From Tridacna crocea (Eukaryota; Mollusca; Bivalvia; Cardiida; Cardiidae): a stretch of DNA of 64,000 nucleotides. A program made the translations under genes and the position numbers. Shown here one piece after another: positions 46,305 through 56,926 of the stretch. The stretch lies in contig OX031069.1 in assembly GCA_943736015.1 (NCBI GenBank), forward strand, positions 26,107,235 through 26,171,234, read 5' to 3'. How positions within the stretch are numbered: position 1 is the stretch's first letter; each line of letters opens with the position of its first letter. Below the pieces are notes generated by a model. The model was not told where the DNA came from and did not search any database. It was given only the letters and a program-made list of their open reading frames with translations.

Positions 46305-46554
46305 CAACGATTTTGTTTTATGATCAGTGGCCAGTGTACTTATCCATGTATTTCTGGAACAGGCACTTGACCTTTGACAGACCTTATGAATAGGTGTCCA
46401 ACTGTATTATCTTCTGATCATTATCCTCGGGGGTTTGTTAGTAGTGTTACACAATTATAAAATGGAGTAAGAAAAAAAAGTAAGTTTCTTACGAACAAAG
46501 TCCGTAACAAAGAAACAAATGAATAAATGCATTGCTGAAATAAGGGTCCGGGCG

Positions 46555-46625
46555 GGATTTGAACCCCAGAAATCCCGGACAAAAGGCCAATACCTTAACC
46601 ACTGAGCCAAAGGGATATCTCTCTA
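46555..46625 (-). mobile_element. tRNA-like SINE head
   Basis: On the minus strand, A box TGGCTCAGTGGTTAAGG and B box GGGTTCAAATCCC. The anticodon stem does not form, so a SINE head is more likely than a tRNA. Confidence 0.55.
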
Positions 46626-46752
46626 ACAAAGGAGTCAGGTATTGTATTTAAATCTGGACAAAGCCATGCAGGAAGGACTGTTCTCCCCTAACATGGTGCT
46701 TTTCATTCATTTATCTACCATCTGGCACGTAGGATGGAACTATTGATACATA

Positions 46753-46975
46753 TTAACTCTACATAACAAAAGAAACATACACTTGTCCAAGTCGAATGTG
46801 TTTGCAGATTAAGAAAAATGACTGAAAAATTTAAATTTGTTTTTGAATGTGAAGAAAACACTGAGGGAAATGGAGAAAATACTGGTTTAGCAGAATTTTC
46901 TCCTTTCATCACAATGTTTTCAAAAGGCATCTTTATCAGAGTCGTAAAAGTCAAGATTGTTTGGTAAAGGGTTAA
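46753..46975. mobile_element. TTAA MITE
   Basis: TTAACTCTACATAACAAAAG at the left, TTGTTTGGTAAAGGGTTAA at the right; several stem mismatches mark an older copy. Confidence 0.82.
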
Positions 46976-47134
46976 TTTATAAAGCTAAATGCTTATGAGG
47001 CTGACAACCATGAAACAGAAATTCTAATATCACAGTGAATTATGTTAAATGAATCTGAAGGGTCAGTAGTACTTAGTGACTGGCTTTTGAAATTCTTGTG
47101 AGGTGCTTATACCTTTACTACACAATGCAGACTC

Positions 47135-47553
47135 TTAACCCGTTACCACACAATCCCTACTTTTGACGCCCCTGAGAAAGAAACCTTTAGAAAATCTTAT
47201 GGGAAAAGGAGAAAATGCTGGTAACCAGCATTTTCTCCTTTTCCCACAATGTTTTCTACCCTTTACAAAACAAATTTCAAATTTTCAGGCACTTTTATTT
47301 TGTCGTCTGCAAATGCTTTCAATTTGGACCAGTCTAAAATATTGTCATTTGGTAATGGGTTAATGACCCTGAGGAAGAATTCTTTGAAAAATTGTGGGAA
47401 AAGGAGAAAATACTGGAAACCAGCATTTTCTCCTTTTCCCACAATGTTTTCTACCCTATCAGAGAAAACTCGCATTACTTGAGCCTCACTGAAGTTGACA
47501 TCTGCAAATTGCTTGTGGACAGGCCTGACATTTTGTCGTGTTGTGAAGGGTTC
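47135..47553. mobile_element. Two abutting TTAA MITEs before transporter exon a
   Basis: 47135-47363 is full length; 47360-47553 lacks its left terminus and ends GTTGTGAAGGGTTCAA, about 40 bp before the exon. Confidence 0.85.
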
Positions 47554-47595
47554 AAGTAGTGTTGATGAATCAGATCATTTCTCAAAACAGGTCAG

Positions 47596-47736
47596 GATGA
47601 AGTTACCATTACGAGAGAGATAGTTGACGTAGATGACTATAGCGACTACACTTTCTGCGAACAACTGAAGGCTGATGTCTCATTTCGGGGTCGTGTAATA
47701 CACACTGCATGGCTGTCTTGGACTTTCATTGGTCTG
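47596..47736 (+). CDS. Transporter exon a: N-terminal tail and first helix
   Basis: It encodes 47 residues in phase 0 with donor GTAAGT. The acceptor may be at 47590/47591 or 47595/47596; both leave the frame open. The acidic stretch EIVDVDDYSDY precedes the first membrane helix. The polypyrimidine tract is weak, so this border is the least certain in the gene. Confidence 0.65.
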
Positions 47737-50700
47737 GTAAGTAGATTTCTTTTTCTTATAATACATGTAATCTTATTTAGCTGTTCCAAATATAGAGCAT
47801 CTACAAAAGTCATGGGAGATTTAGCCTTCAAATACTGGTACATGTACTGGCATTCCGAGCAGGCTGATCTGGCAAAAACTTTTCTTATAGGTCAATTTTC
47901 TGTTTTTCAAAGCACCAATCTACCTCATGATTAAATCGGTTACTAAAACAAGTGGCTCCTATGGCATAGGCGTAACTTCTTTAAGCACACCACGCACATG
48001 CGTAATGTTTAAAAAAAAGTTTTTAGGTCGTAGCAGCAATATCCAAATTTTGATACAATGTAAGTTAAATATTAGCCATATCCAGAAACTTGTTTTTGAA
48101 AACCAAATTTCTACCTCAGAGGATCAAAATTGTTCTACAGCCATCTTCAATATCAATTTTCTTTTTTTTTTTGGGAGGGGGGTGGGGAGAAGAGGCCACC
48201 TCCAAGGAGAGGGGGGCACCCCCTCTTGTGCTCTCCCCCCTTGCACCTACGTTGTTCATGCACACCTTGGGCGTGCATATAATTTACTTTTTCCTGGTTA
48301 AGCCCCTGCTTTGGATCCATGAATTTGGGCTAGTACCATGTATAACGGAGATGCACTAAGCCTCCTTTTGCCAGAGCATGACTGAAATAATTTTTTTTAT
48401 TGAAAGAGATTTAAATGATAATGACTAGCTAACATTTGTTTCAGTCCAATCACTTTTAAGAAAAAGTAACATCAAGCTGAGTCGCTAACTCTATTACTAC
48501 CTAAGGCAACTTTGTTAAAATGTACCTAGTCTTAGCAAGCATCTACCTAAAGCAAGCACATTATAAGTATCCTTTTAAGATTTCTCGACCCTTTTCTGCA
48601 TGATTTTTTATGACTCTTAGAAAGAAAGCTTTTCATCTCCTTTTCCCAAAATGCTCTTGACCCTCTCATTGAGAGATCTAATTATTTTAGCATCTTTGAT
48701 TTTGTCATCTGCAAATGCCTTCAGTGTGGATTGATGTGAAATTAGATGGCTTGGTAAATGGTTAATTATAATAGTTGGACTGAATTTATACAAATAGTAT
48801 ATGCAAAAGACATTGTAGGAAAAGGAGTAGACCCTGGTTACAAGCTTTTTCTTCTTTTCAGGCTATGTTTTCAATAGCCTTCTTCATGTGGGTCATTAAA
48901 AATCAGGATTGTATGGTAAAAGGTTAAACTACAGTTTTATATTTTGGTCTCTGTTACAGAGCTCCAGGTAAGAGGGAGTGATTGCATTCTAAATTAAATA
49001 GTTCTCTTCGAAACCCTATCTTATGGGTACTCATTAGAATCGTCTTGCTGAGACGGTTCTAATGAGTACCCCAAGATAGGGCTTAGTGGAGAATTATTAA
49101 TATTTTAATTCAAAATCACTCCCTCTATCTGTTACAAAGCTGAGAATTCTTTATTCAGACTCAATAATTATTATACCCCCTCAAGCGAATGTTTTCAGGG
49201 TATACTGGAATCAGCCTGTCTGTCTGTCCTTATGTCCGTCCATGTGTCCGTCTATGTACAAAATCAACACGCTGGTGGGGGTATTAAGTCACATTCAGTG
49301 ACAGTTCTAGTTTTTTTTTTCCAATTTAGGGTGTGGTGGTAGGTCAGGTGGGTCCATCGTTCCCAGACTTGCGGCTTATTGTCAACCAGGAGCTGGATGT
49401 GGGCTCTCTGATATTCACCATTTTCTCTCTCGGTTACATGCTTGGATCTCTGGTTGCAGGTTTGAACTTTGTTTTACACCCCGGCCCCGAACTTTGTTTT
49501 ACACCCCGCTTTTTTTAAAACCCTGTACCTAACAATTATCTTCCCAAGTCTACAGCTTATTGTCAACCAGATAGGAGACATAGGCTCCCTGGTATCAACC
49601 ATTTTTCTTAGTAAGGTAGTTAATGGGATCTCTGGATTCAGGCTGGAATTTTCTCTTAGATATCCAGAGCTCCAGGTAAGAGGAAGTGATGGTATTCTAA
49701 ATCCATTACTTCTCTTCCAAATCCTATGTTGTGGGTACTCATTAGAATCGTCTCGACAAGACGATTCTAATAAGTACCCACAACATGGGGTTTAATGAAG
49801 AATTATTAATATTTTCAATTTTGGAATCAAAATTACTCCCTCTATCTAAAAGAATGGATATCTTACCAGTCAAAAGCTGTGTACTAGTACTGAGACCTAC
49901 CAAAATCTAGTACAAATCACACAAAGTATCAAAATGAAAGAAACTGGCTACCAGCATTTTCTATGTTTCCCACAACTCGGCCAATAATTCTTTCCGAGGA
50001 TTGATGATAGTCATTGTCACAGATTCATTCCTCTCTGATTCATTGTTTCGGTTAATTCTGTGGGAAAGTAGCCAGTGACTTTTGAAGGATATTGTGTGAA
50101 GTACTTTTAATAGAAAGTCCAGGAAAGCACTCTGGCCTCCGGGATATAATTGAAATAATGTTTAACTGTTTACCAAACAACAAAATTTTAGACTCAACCA
50201 AATTCAAAGCATATGCAGACGACAATTTAGATTGGGCTCAAACGATAGACCTTGTCTTTGATAAGGTAATAAGCATTGTGGGAAAAGGAGAAAATGTTGG
50301 TTACCAGCATTTTATCCTTTTACCACAATGTTTTCAAAAGGCTTCTTTCTTAGTGTCGTATATAGTTAGGATTTCAATCTTTGATTCACATTTATTTTGT
50401 CGTCTGCAAATGCTTTCAATTTAGACTGGTCCAAAATTTTGTCGTCTGGTAAAGAGTTAACCCTTTACCCCATAAGGCATTTCTGTGGTATCTCTAACTG
50501 ACCCTGAATGACAGCAAGGATGAAGCCGTTTCTTAGGTGTAAATGACACCTTTTGATAGCATAGAAAACAGTGTGACAAAAGGTGAAATTGCTTGTCACG
50601 TGCAATTTCACCTTTTGCCACAATGTTTTCCAAAGGCTCCTACAAGCAATGTGTAGAAATGAGTATCTATGGAGTAAAGGCTTAAAAGAGTTTAAAATTA

Positions 50701-53700
50701 AGAAATAATATTCTTTCTATCATGGTTTATTATTTAAAAAAATACTGTTGTGAGTTATGAGGTACAATAAATAATTCATGTGTGTGATAGCCAGAGTGGT
50801 TTATTCATTTGCCTCATAACTCATAACATAATATATTGAACGATAAACCACGATATAAGATTATTTCGATTCGAACATGACTAACTCTCAATGAAAGGAA
50901 AACAAGATCATAGTTAGAGTACGAATGCAGATGCAGATTATATTCCATTAAATAAAATTTATTTACTTTATACAGAATGACATCACTCTATGTAGAATGA
51001 TGTCTCTCTATAATTATAGAATAACGTAGATTTTAGCACGCTTTCATAGCACTGTGTTCATAGTGCTGAATTCACGTTTAATGTTTGAATAATCTATTTC
51101 CAATTTTTTTCCAGGGTTTCTCTATGATAGATGGAATAAACTGTTCCTGATCATACTATTTGTGTGGATAATGGCAGTGACGTCTGTTGTGTTGCCATGG
51201 TGCCAGTTATTTCCTGTCATGCTTGCTGTCCGCTTTGTGACTGGTTTAGGTTGTGGAGGATTAGATACCGGTATGCAAGTTATACTTTGACAAAATGGGG
51301 CTTAACCCTTTACCACTCAATACTAACTTTTGACAACCCTGAGAAAGAAGACTTTTGAAAACATTGTAGAAACAGGAGAAAATGCTGGTAACCAGCATTT
51401 TCTCCTTTTCCCACAATGTTTTCTTCCCTTCTCAAAATAATTTTCAATTTTTGAGTCATTTTGTTCTGTCGTCTGCAAATGCTTTCAATTTGGACAAGTC
51501 TTCAATTTTGCTGTTTGGTAAAGAGTTACATAATGCACATCATTTTGTGATCTGTTACAAGTCCTCATACAATCATAGATCCATAAAGTTCATTTTGTCC
51601 AACAAATAGAGGATATTTGTTTTTTTCGGTGAAAGATCGAAATTTACCCCTCCCACATAGCAACGCATTACAATATTACATCAAGCGCGAGAAATGTAAG
51701 TTATATGACATCATATTTCCCATCTGGTTGTGAGGCACACACAATTTACCTAGGCAACAAGAACGTGAAAATCGGTATTTTCACTGGCGGTACCAGTGTT
51801 AGATTGAAAAATATTTTCAATGCTATTTCTCGATATCCTACCGGAAAGCATGAAATAATTGAGTGTATCGTTATATGGAATGGTTCCTTGATATGAAGAG
51901 AAAAAAATAGATAAAAAGTTTTGACTCATGTCAGCCTGTGCGGATTTGGAGTTTGATTCCCACTACTGGCAAACTAAACTAGAGCTGTCACTGAATGTGA
52001 CTGAATACCCCCGCACTTGGACAGAAAAAGAGTGTAAAGTTCAAAGGGAGATAATTCCTCAACCAGGAAAATTGGGTCTTGCAAATCTTCAATTTGTGAT
52101 AAATATATGTGTAAAGTTTCAATACAATCGGAGGAAAACTGTTTGAGGATTTGGCGACACAAAATTACTAGTATTTTGTGTACTGACAGACACACGGATG
52201 AACACATGGACGGGCGGACAGTCTGATACACGATTCCAGTATACCCCCCAAAAACATTCGTTTTGTGAGGGTATAAATATCACTGATGACACATTAGTCC
52301 CATGTGACGGTGTTGTACACAACTGTGCTATTGCCATTACCAGTGTCTTACCTTAACCTTGACCAGAAGACAAAATCTAAGCCTTGTCCAAATTGAAAGC
52401 ATTTGCAGAAGACAATTTCAGTGTTGCTCAAACAGTGCATTTATTTTTTGATGGAGTAGAAAACGTTTTGGGAAAAGGAGAAAATGCTGGTTACCAGCAT
52501 TTTCTCCTTATCCCAAAATGTTTTCAAAAGGCTTCTTTTTAAGGGTCGTTAAAAGTGGTCATTGTGTGGTAGATAGTAATCCTTTACCGTTCAATCCAGA
52601 CCCTTGGAGAGAAAGCTTTTGAAAATTGACCAGTCCAAAAAGCCCGTAGAAAGTAGTATTTCTTCACGTCAAGTCTCAGGTCACTTGAAGTTTAAGCCCC
52701 CATGGCTTACCATCTAAAATCACTAGCAGCCTTTCAGATGATATCTTACATCCAGGTCCCTTTTGATGGTGCTATACCCTGAGTATGTTAAAGGCTCAGT
52801 AGCGTCCACCAACTGATTAAAGTTTATAAAGTAGAAATAAAAATTTCATTTTTACCATGAAGATTATTATGAATTTCACTATATGTAAATGTGCAGTTTG
52901 CAAACGTGAGTGGCAGAAAAAAGAATTTTGAAACTAGAACAAATCCTACCATTGCTCATTATCTGTTTGTTTACATCATTGATCGCCGACGATTAGCTGC
53001 CTTTGTAGTAAATGTCCTCAGTGATGTGTTAGTGATGTAAACACTACATGATCATTCATAGTGCTGAAACAAATTCTTCATTAATTTATTTGTTTTATCC
53101 CCAGTCTAGCTTGAAAAATGTAAAGTTTATTGATATCGTAAACAGAAACAACAAAATAGGCTGATCATTACTAATTCGTTTATGATCACTACAGGATGAG
53201 TTTACTACATCTAAATAAGCAAACAGGTTCAAAATGAGCAATTTTACTCTCTGATGACATAGTGTTTGAATTGTAAATATTAGTCCTGTCTACTGTGTCA
53301 TAGCACAAATGAGATGCAATGTTATCATTTGACATTCTCGCAGACTTGGTTTTAACTCTTTACCACACGAGAAAGATTTAGACTGGTCCAAATTGAAAGC
53401 ATTTGCAGACGACAAAATAAAGGTGACTGAAAAATTGAAATTGTTCTAGAAAGGGTAGAAAACACTGTGGGAAAAGGAGAAAATGCTGGTTACCAGCATT
53501 TTTTCCTTTTCCCACAGGGTTTTCAAAAGGCTTCTTTCTCAGGGGCGTCAAAAGTAGGGATTGTGTGGTAATGGGTTAATATACATGAAAAAGATAATGA
53601 AGGTTGGCTCAATCCGTGAAATCGACAGGCTTCTCCCTGCATTTTCTCTCACATAATTATATAATGGCAACCAATGCAGTAATTGACATGTTCGAGTTTT

Positions 53701-56594
53701 CTCCAACCTTATATTTGTGTGTTGTGATGGGTTATCCAATATATTTTAGTGTTATAAACACTAAACAGTGAAAATTACCTATTTTTGTCTTTACCGAGGA
53801 TTAAGGGAACCAAGTGCAACTTAGGATAGGTTTTTTTCTGCATCTTGCACGATCCTCCATAACATAGATGATAGCCTTATGGCTATGGCAAACGGCAAAA
53901 TTTTACGCATGTCCAAATCAAAAGCATTTGCAGACCGCAAAATAAAAGTGACTGAAAATTTGAAATTGTTTTGTGAGGGGTAGAAAACATTGTGGGAAAA
54001 GGAGAAAATGCTGGTAACCAGCATTTCCTCCTTTTCCCACAATATTTTCAGAAGGCTTCTTTCTCGGGGTTGTGTGGTATTGGGTTAATTCATTACCAGA
54101 CAACATTATTTTAGACTTGCCCAAATCAAAAGTATTTGCAGATGATAAAATGAAAGTGACTGGAAATTTGAAATTTGTTTTGTGAAGAGTAGAAAACATT
54201 GTAGGAAAAAGAGAAAATACTGGTAACCAGCATTTTCTCCTTTTCCCACAATGTTTTCTGAAGGCTTCTTTCTCAGGGTCGTCAAGAGTGGTAAAGAGTT
54301 AAGGGGCATCGCCCATATTGGCAGCAGAGTTGGATGACAGATTAACTCAAAATCAATCAATCAATATCCAAGTCTGTTTTTGTAGAGTAAAGTCTTTATA
54401 GAAAAATAATATACATTTTCAGTTGGTAATGCAGATCTGGTCTCGTTGTGGGATGAAGCTGGAAGACCATATATGCAGGCATTACATTTTTGTTTTGGAT
54501 TTGGTGGAATCATTTCCCCTTTGTTCACAGAGCCATTTTTAGCCAAGAAAAAATGTGTAGCATATTATTCAAATAGTGAGTATGAAACTTCATTTGAGCT
54601 TTTTTACCTAAGTAATTTTATATTTAACCTTTACCACACAATCCCAATATTAACACCCCTGTAAAAGAAGCCTTTTGAAAACATTGTAGGAAAAGGAGAA
54701 AATGCTGATAACCAGCATTTTCTCCGTTTCCCACAAAGTTTTCTTCCCTTCCTGAAACAAATTTCAATTCTTTGATCAAATTTATTTTATTGTCTGCAAA
54801 TGCTTTCGATTTGGACCAGTCTAAAAGTCTGTTGTTTGGTAAAGAGTTAAGTGATTAACCTTGTACAAACTGATCCCTTGTTTCATTTCACCTTTAACTC
54901 TTTATCAAACGACAAAAAATTGAACTAGTCCAAATTCAAAGCAATTGCAGACAACAAAATGAATATGACTCATAAATTGAAATTTGGTTTGACAAGGGTA
55001 AAAGAAACATTGTGGGAAAAGAGAAAATGGTGGTTACCAGCACTTTCTTCTTTTCTTACAATGTTTACAAAATGCTTCTTTCTCAAAGTTGTTAAAAATC
55101 GTGATTGTGTTGTAAAGGGTTAAGCGTTTACTGTACAATCCCAAGTTCTAATGACCCTGAAGAAGAAGGATTTAAAACATTGTGGAAAAAGGAGGAAATG
55201 CAAGTAATCAGCAGTTTCTCTTTTTCCCACAATGTTTTCTACTCAATGAAGGACAGGGAAACATAATTCTAGCTGAATATATTTTGTCATCTGCAAATGC
55301 TTTCAATTTGGTCTACCCAGAAATTTTGTTGTTTGATAAAGAGTTAAATGAATCTGTAATAAAAAGAAAGTGTTGTAAACATTATTGCACAAAAATTGAA
55401 AAATATTGAGTACAAATTAACCCTTTACCAAACAACCCCGGTTTTTCACTACCCCTGTGAAGAAGCCATCTGAAAACATTGTGGAAAAAGGAGAAAAATG
55501 CTGTAGCATTTTCTCCTCTTTCTCTACCTTTCACAAAACAAATTTCAAAGTTTTGGTCACTTTTATTTTGTCGTCTGCAAATGCTTTCAATTTGGACAAG
55601 CCAAAAATTTTGTCATTTGGTGATGAGTCAAATCAATACAACAGGTGTAGATATTTGTCATTTTGAGAAGAGTTTAATTGTTTTGTTGCTTTTTATGTCA
55701 GGTACAGAGGTATACCACAACATATCCACTGCCACATCTCTGATAAATGTCACTGAGAAAACAGATGGAAGTTGCAAGAAAGAAATTTATGAAGAAACGA
55801 GAATCCACTATGCTTTTATAATAACTTGCATATTTCTGGTCCTTTCCTCTATACCATTTATAAAAATGTTCCTTGATAAACTCCGATCAAAGAGGAGACA
55901 TAGTATTCACGCTAACAAAGATAATCTTGAAAGGCCGGATAAACTTCCATTTGGTTTAAAATTGAGCTTGCTGATTTTAATTGCTGCAATGTTTCTCATG
56001 TATTGTGCTATCGAAGATAGTTTTGGTGGCCTAATGATGACTTTTTGTTTGAATTATCTGGAATATGACAAAAGTAAGGGTAGCTTAGCAACAAGTTTGT
56101 ATTGGGCATGTTTCTCAGTGGGCCGGTTTTCCGGTATATTTTTGGTACGCAGTTTAAGCCCAATCACATGGTTGTTTACGTTTTGCACAATGATGGTCGC
56201 CAGCTTATTGTTATTTGTAATTTCAAGTTTTTTTCTTGTGTATCCTCTGATATGGGTCAGTACAGGTTTAGTCGGATTTTCATGCTCCCTTATGTTTCCT
56301 TGTCTTTTCACCTGGACAGAGGAATCTGTGCTTAGGGTCACAGGTATGATATCATCCCTGTTTCTGTTGGCCTCCTCTAGCGGGCTCATGATTAACCCAA
56401 TATTTCTGGGTGTTTTGATGGATAAGGTCAGTCCATTGTGGTACGCTTATCTTCTGTTCGGGGAGTCAGTTCTATGTTTTATTATCCTGACCTCGATTTT
56501 TTTGATTGTGAAAAATTTTGTCAGACCGCTACAGGAGTTTGCAACAGAACCAGAGTTGACAGAATTTCCTGTAAAAGAAACTGTGAATGCTTAA
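47596..56594 (+). CDS. Major facilitator transporter, MFSD4B/NAGLT1-like, five exons
   Basis: Probable plasma-membrane sugar carrier resembling sodium-dependent glucose transporter 1. Exons 47596-47736, 49330-49459, 51115-51270, 54423-54575 and 55702-56594 join in frame into 490 residues plus stop; family members are about 500 long. Transmembrane 1 starts at the end of the first exon (TAWLSWTFIGL). The third exon opens with GFLYDRWNK, matching the loop 2-3 motif A of major facilitators. The last exon carries an extracellular-type loop with two N-glycosylation sequons (NIS, NVT), then about six hydrophobic helices, a cytoplasmic tail and TAA. No initiator Met was found for the N-terminus, so at least one upstream exon is missing. 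The MFSD4B assignment is from remembered family character; sugar specificity is inferred. Confidence 0.82.
47740..48565. other. Transporter intron, no clear element
   Basis: Contains a G/C-rich patch at 48170-48245 (GGGAGGGGGGTGGGGAGAAG). The phrase TTTTGCCAGAGCATG also occurs near 41798, so part is repetitive. Confidence 0.45.
48570..48927. mobile_element. Two degenerate TTAA MITEs
   Basis: About 48570-48765 and 48765-48927; right termini GGTAAATGGTTAA and GGTAAAAGGTTAA remain. Confidence 0.7.
48950..49142. mobile_element. GAGCTCCAG foldback near transporter exon b
   Basis: Ends CTGTTACAGAGCTCCAGG and TCTGTTACAAAGCTGA; central stem CATTAGAATCGTCTTGC. Confidence 0.82.
49171..49311 (-). mobile_element. 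ACTAGAGCTGTCA element, internally deleted
   Basis: Reverse copy: TTATACCCCCTCAAGCGAAT to CACATTCAGTGACAGTTCTA; only the ends remain. It stops 18 bp before transporter exon b. Confidence 0.72.
49330..49459 (+). CDS. Transporter exon b: helix 2 region
   Basis: The acceptor CCAATTTAG lies before and the donor GTTTGA after. It encodes GVVVGQVGPSFPDLRLIV and then LIFTIFSLGYMLGSLVA. The GPSFPDL turn is typical of MFSD4-type proteins. A partial second copy of its middle lies 80-150 bp downstream (49541-49610). Confidence 0.82.
49541..49610 (+). pseudogene. Partial duplicate of transporter exon b
   Basis: It reads LQLIVNQIGDIGSLVSTIF, parallel to LRLIVNQELDVGSLIFTIF of the intact exon. It has TACAG just in front and GTAAGG just behind. 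It lacks the start and the GYMLGSLVA end of the exon, so it would delete part of helix 2 if used. It is probably a decayed exon duplicate, with use as an alternative exon a remote possibility. Confidence 0.6.
49674..49850. mobile_element. GAGCTCCAG foldback after transporter exon b
   Basis: Second copy within 700 bp; its stem TCATTAGAATCGTCTCGACA folds on itself. Lies 64 bp after the partial exon duplicate. Confidence 0.82.
50162..50685. mobile_element. Chimeric MITE joined to an ACTCCATAG-type MITE
   Basis: 50162-50460 carries the AT-rich GCAGACGAC arm at both ends, with part of the other arm in between, so it is a recombinant. 50457-50685 is the third ACTCCATAG-type copy. They share TTAA at 50457. 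Confidence 0.85.
51115..51270 (+). CDS. Transporter exon c: motif A loop and helices 3-4
   Basis: The acceptor TTTTTTTCCAG lies before and the donor GTATGC after, phase 1 in and out. It encodes GFLYDRWNK followed by a hydrophobic helix and RFVTGLGCGGLDTG, a glycine-rich helix 4. Confidence 0.85.
51302..51529. mobile_element. TTAA MITE
   Basis: Full length, starts 32 bp after the donor of transporter exon c; right TTAA now TTAC. Confidence 0.9.
51925..52345 (+). mobile_element. Broken SINE around another element
   Basis: GAGTTTGATTCCC and TGGCAAACTAAA (head end) lie before, and CCCATGTGACGGTGTTGTAC (core) after, the element at 51977-52275. Confidence 0.65.
51977..52275 (+). mobile_element. 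ACTAGAGCTGTCA element inside a SINE
   Basis: Second copy of the family at 2061. The flanks on both sides continue one SINE. Confidence 0.75.
52353..52650. mobile_element. TTAA MITE plus fragment
   Basis: 52353-52579 full length with stem AACGTTTTGGGAAAAGG against CCCAAAATG; 52576-52650 is a terminal fragment. It interrupts a SINE. Confidence 0.8.
52655..52812 (+). mobile_element. Degenerate SINE core
   Basis: CAGCCTTTCAGATGATATCT and TGATGGTGCTATACCCTGAG align with the core of the SINE at 40506. Confidence 0.55.
52815..53350. other. Transporter intron, no feature recognised
   Basis: AT-rich with no palindrome or frame of note. Confidence 0.5.
53352..53579. mobile_element. TTAA MITE
   Basis: Full length, TTAACTCTTTACCACACG to TGTGTGGTAATGGGTTAA. 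Confidence 0.92.
53885..54302. mobile_element. Two abutting TTAA MITEs
   Basis: 53885-54088 (left end lost) and 54085-54302. Confidence 0.87.
54423..54575 (+). CDS. Transporter exon d: helix 5 region
   Basis: The acceptor ATTTTCAG lies before and the donor GTGAGT after. It encodes GNADLVSLWDEAGRPYMQAL and a FCFGFGGIISPLF helix. The next intron (54576-55701) is made largely of four palindromic MITEs. Confidence 0.83.
54624..54850. mobile_element. TTAA MITE in last transporter intron
   Basis: Full length, begins about 48 bp after the donor of exon d. Confidence 0.9.
54894..55347. mobile_element. Two abutting TTAA MITEs in last transporter intron
   Basis: 54894-55123 and 55120-55347 share a TTAA; both have scattered stem mismatches. 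Confidence 0.88.
55417..55631. mobile_element. TTAA MITE before last transporter exon
   Basis: Right half of the hairpin shortened; ends GGTGATGAGTCAA 70 bp before the exon. Confidence 0.85.
55702..56594 (+). CDS. Transporter last exon: loop, C-terminal six helices, tail
   Basis: Opens after TTTTTATGTCAG; its first two bases complete the Ser codon begun in the previous exon. About 297 residues: glycosylatable loop, helix FIITCIFLVLSSIPFIKMF, basic cytoplasmic loop KLRSKRRHSIH, then five or six more helices and the tail ending TVNA. The open frame extends upstream to 55479, but that part is MITE sequence and not protein. A near-identical exon follows at 63514. Confidence 0.9.
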
Positions 56595-56661
56595 TCTGTT
56601 ATTTATTTTTTTATCTTTTTTTTTTCTTTCCCTAATTCTCTTCCTTTCTTCTTTTTTTTTT

Positions 56662-56759
56662 TAACTCACTTGAGCACAAAGTACCCAAGATGAGCTATTG
56701 CAGACAGCTGATGTCCATCTTAATGGACATTTATCAGGTGTCTGTTGTCAACAATTTCT
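56662..56759 (-). mobile_element. Terminal fragment of a tandem-core element
   Basis: AACTCACTTGAGCACAAAG and GTGTCTGTTGTCAACAATT match the end region of the element at 57080; it stops at a MITE. Confidence 0.65.
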
Positions 56760-56907
56760 TTAACCCTTCGACAAACATTTCTGTATTTTCAATGACGTTG
56801 AAGTAGAAAACATTGTGGGAATGGAGAACATGTTGGTAACCAGAATGTTTTTAAAAGCCTCCACTCCTCAGGACTAATAAAAATCAGGACTGTCTGGTAA
56901 AGGGTAA
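56760..56907. mobile_element. Short TTAA MITE with the same arm at both ends
   Basis: 148 bp, TTAACCCTTCGACAAACA at the left and GTCTGGTAAAGGGTAAA at the right; reduced hairpin. Confidence 0.75.
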
Positions 56908-56926
56908 ACATCTCCCACATTAACCC

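Noticed and set aside
47927-48301. 124-residue frame with a Gly/Pro-rich end
   Set aside because: It is intronic, caused by a G-rich tract, with no homology I can recognise.
55479-55701. N-terminal extension of the last transporter exon's open frame
   Set aside because: It is MITE sequence plus intron ending in a splice acceptor; the upstream exons join in phase at 55702.
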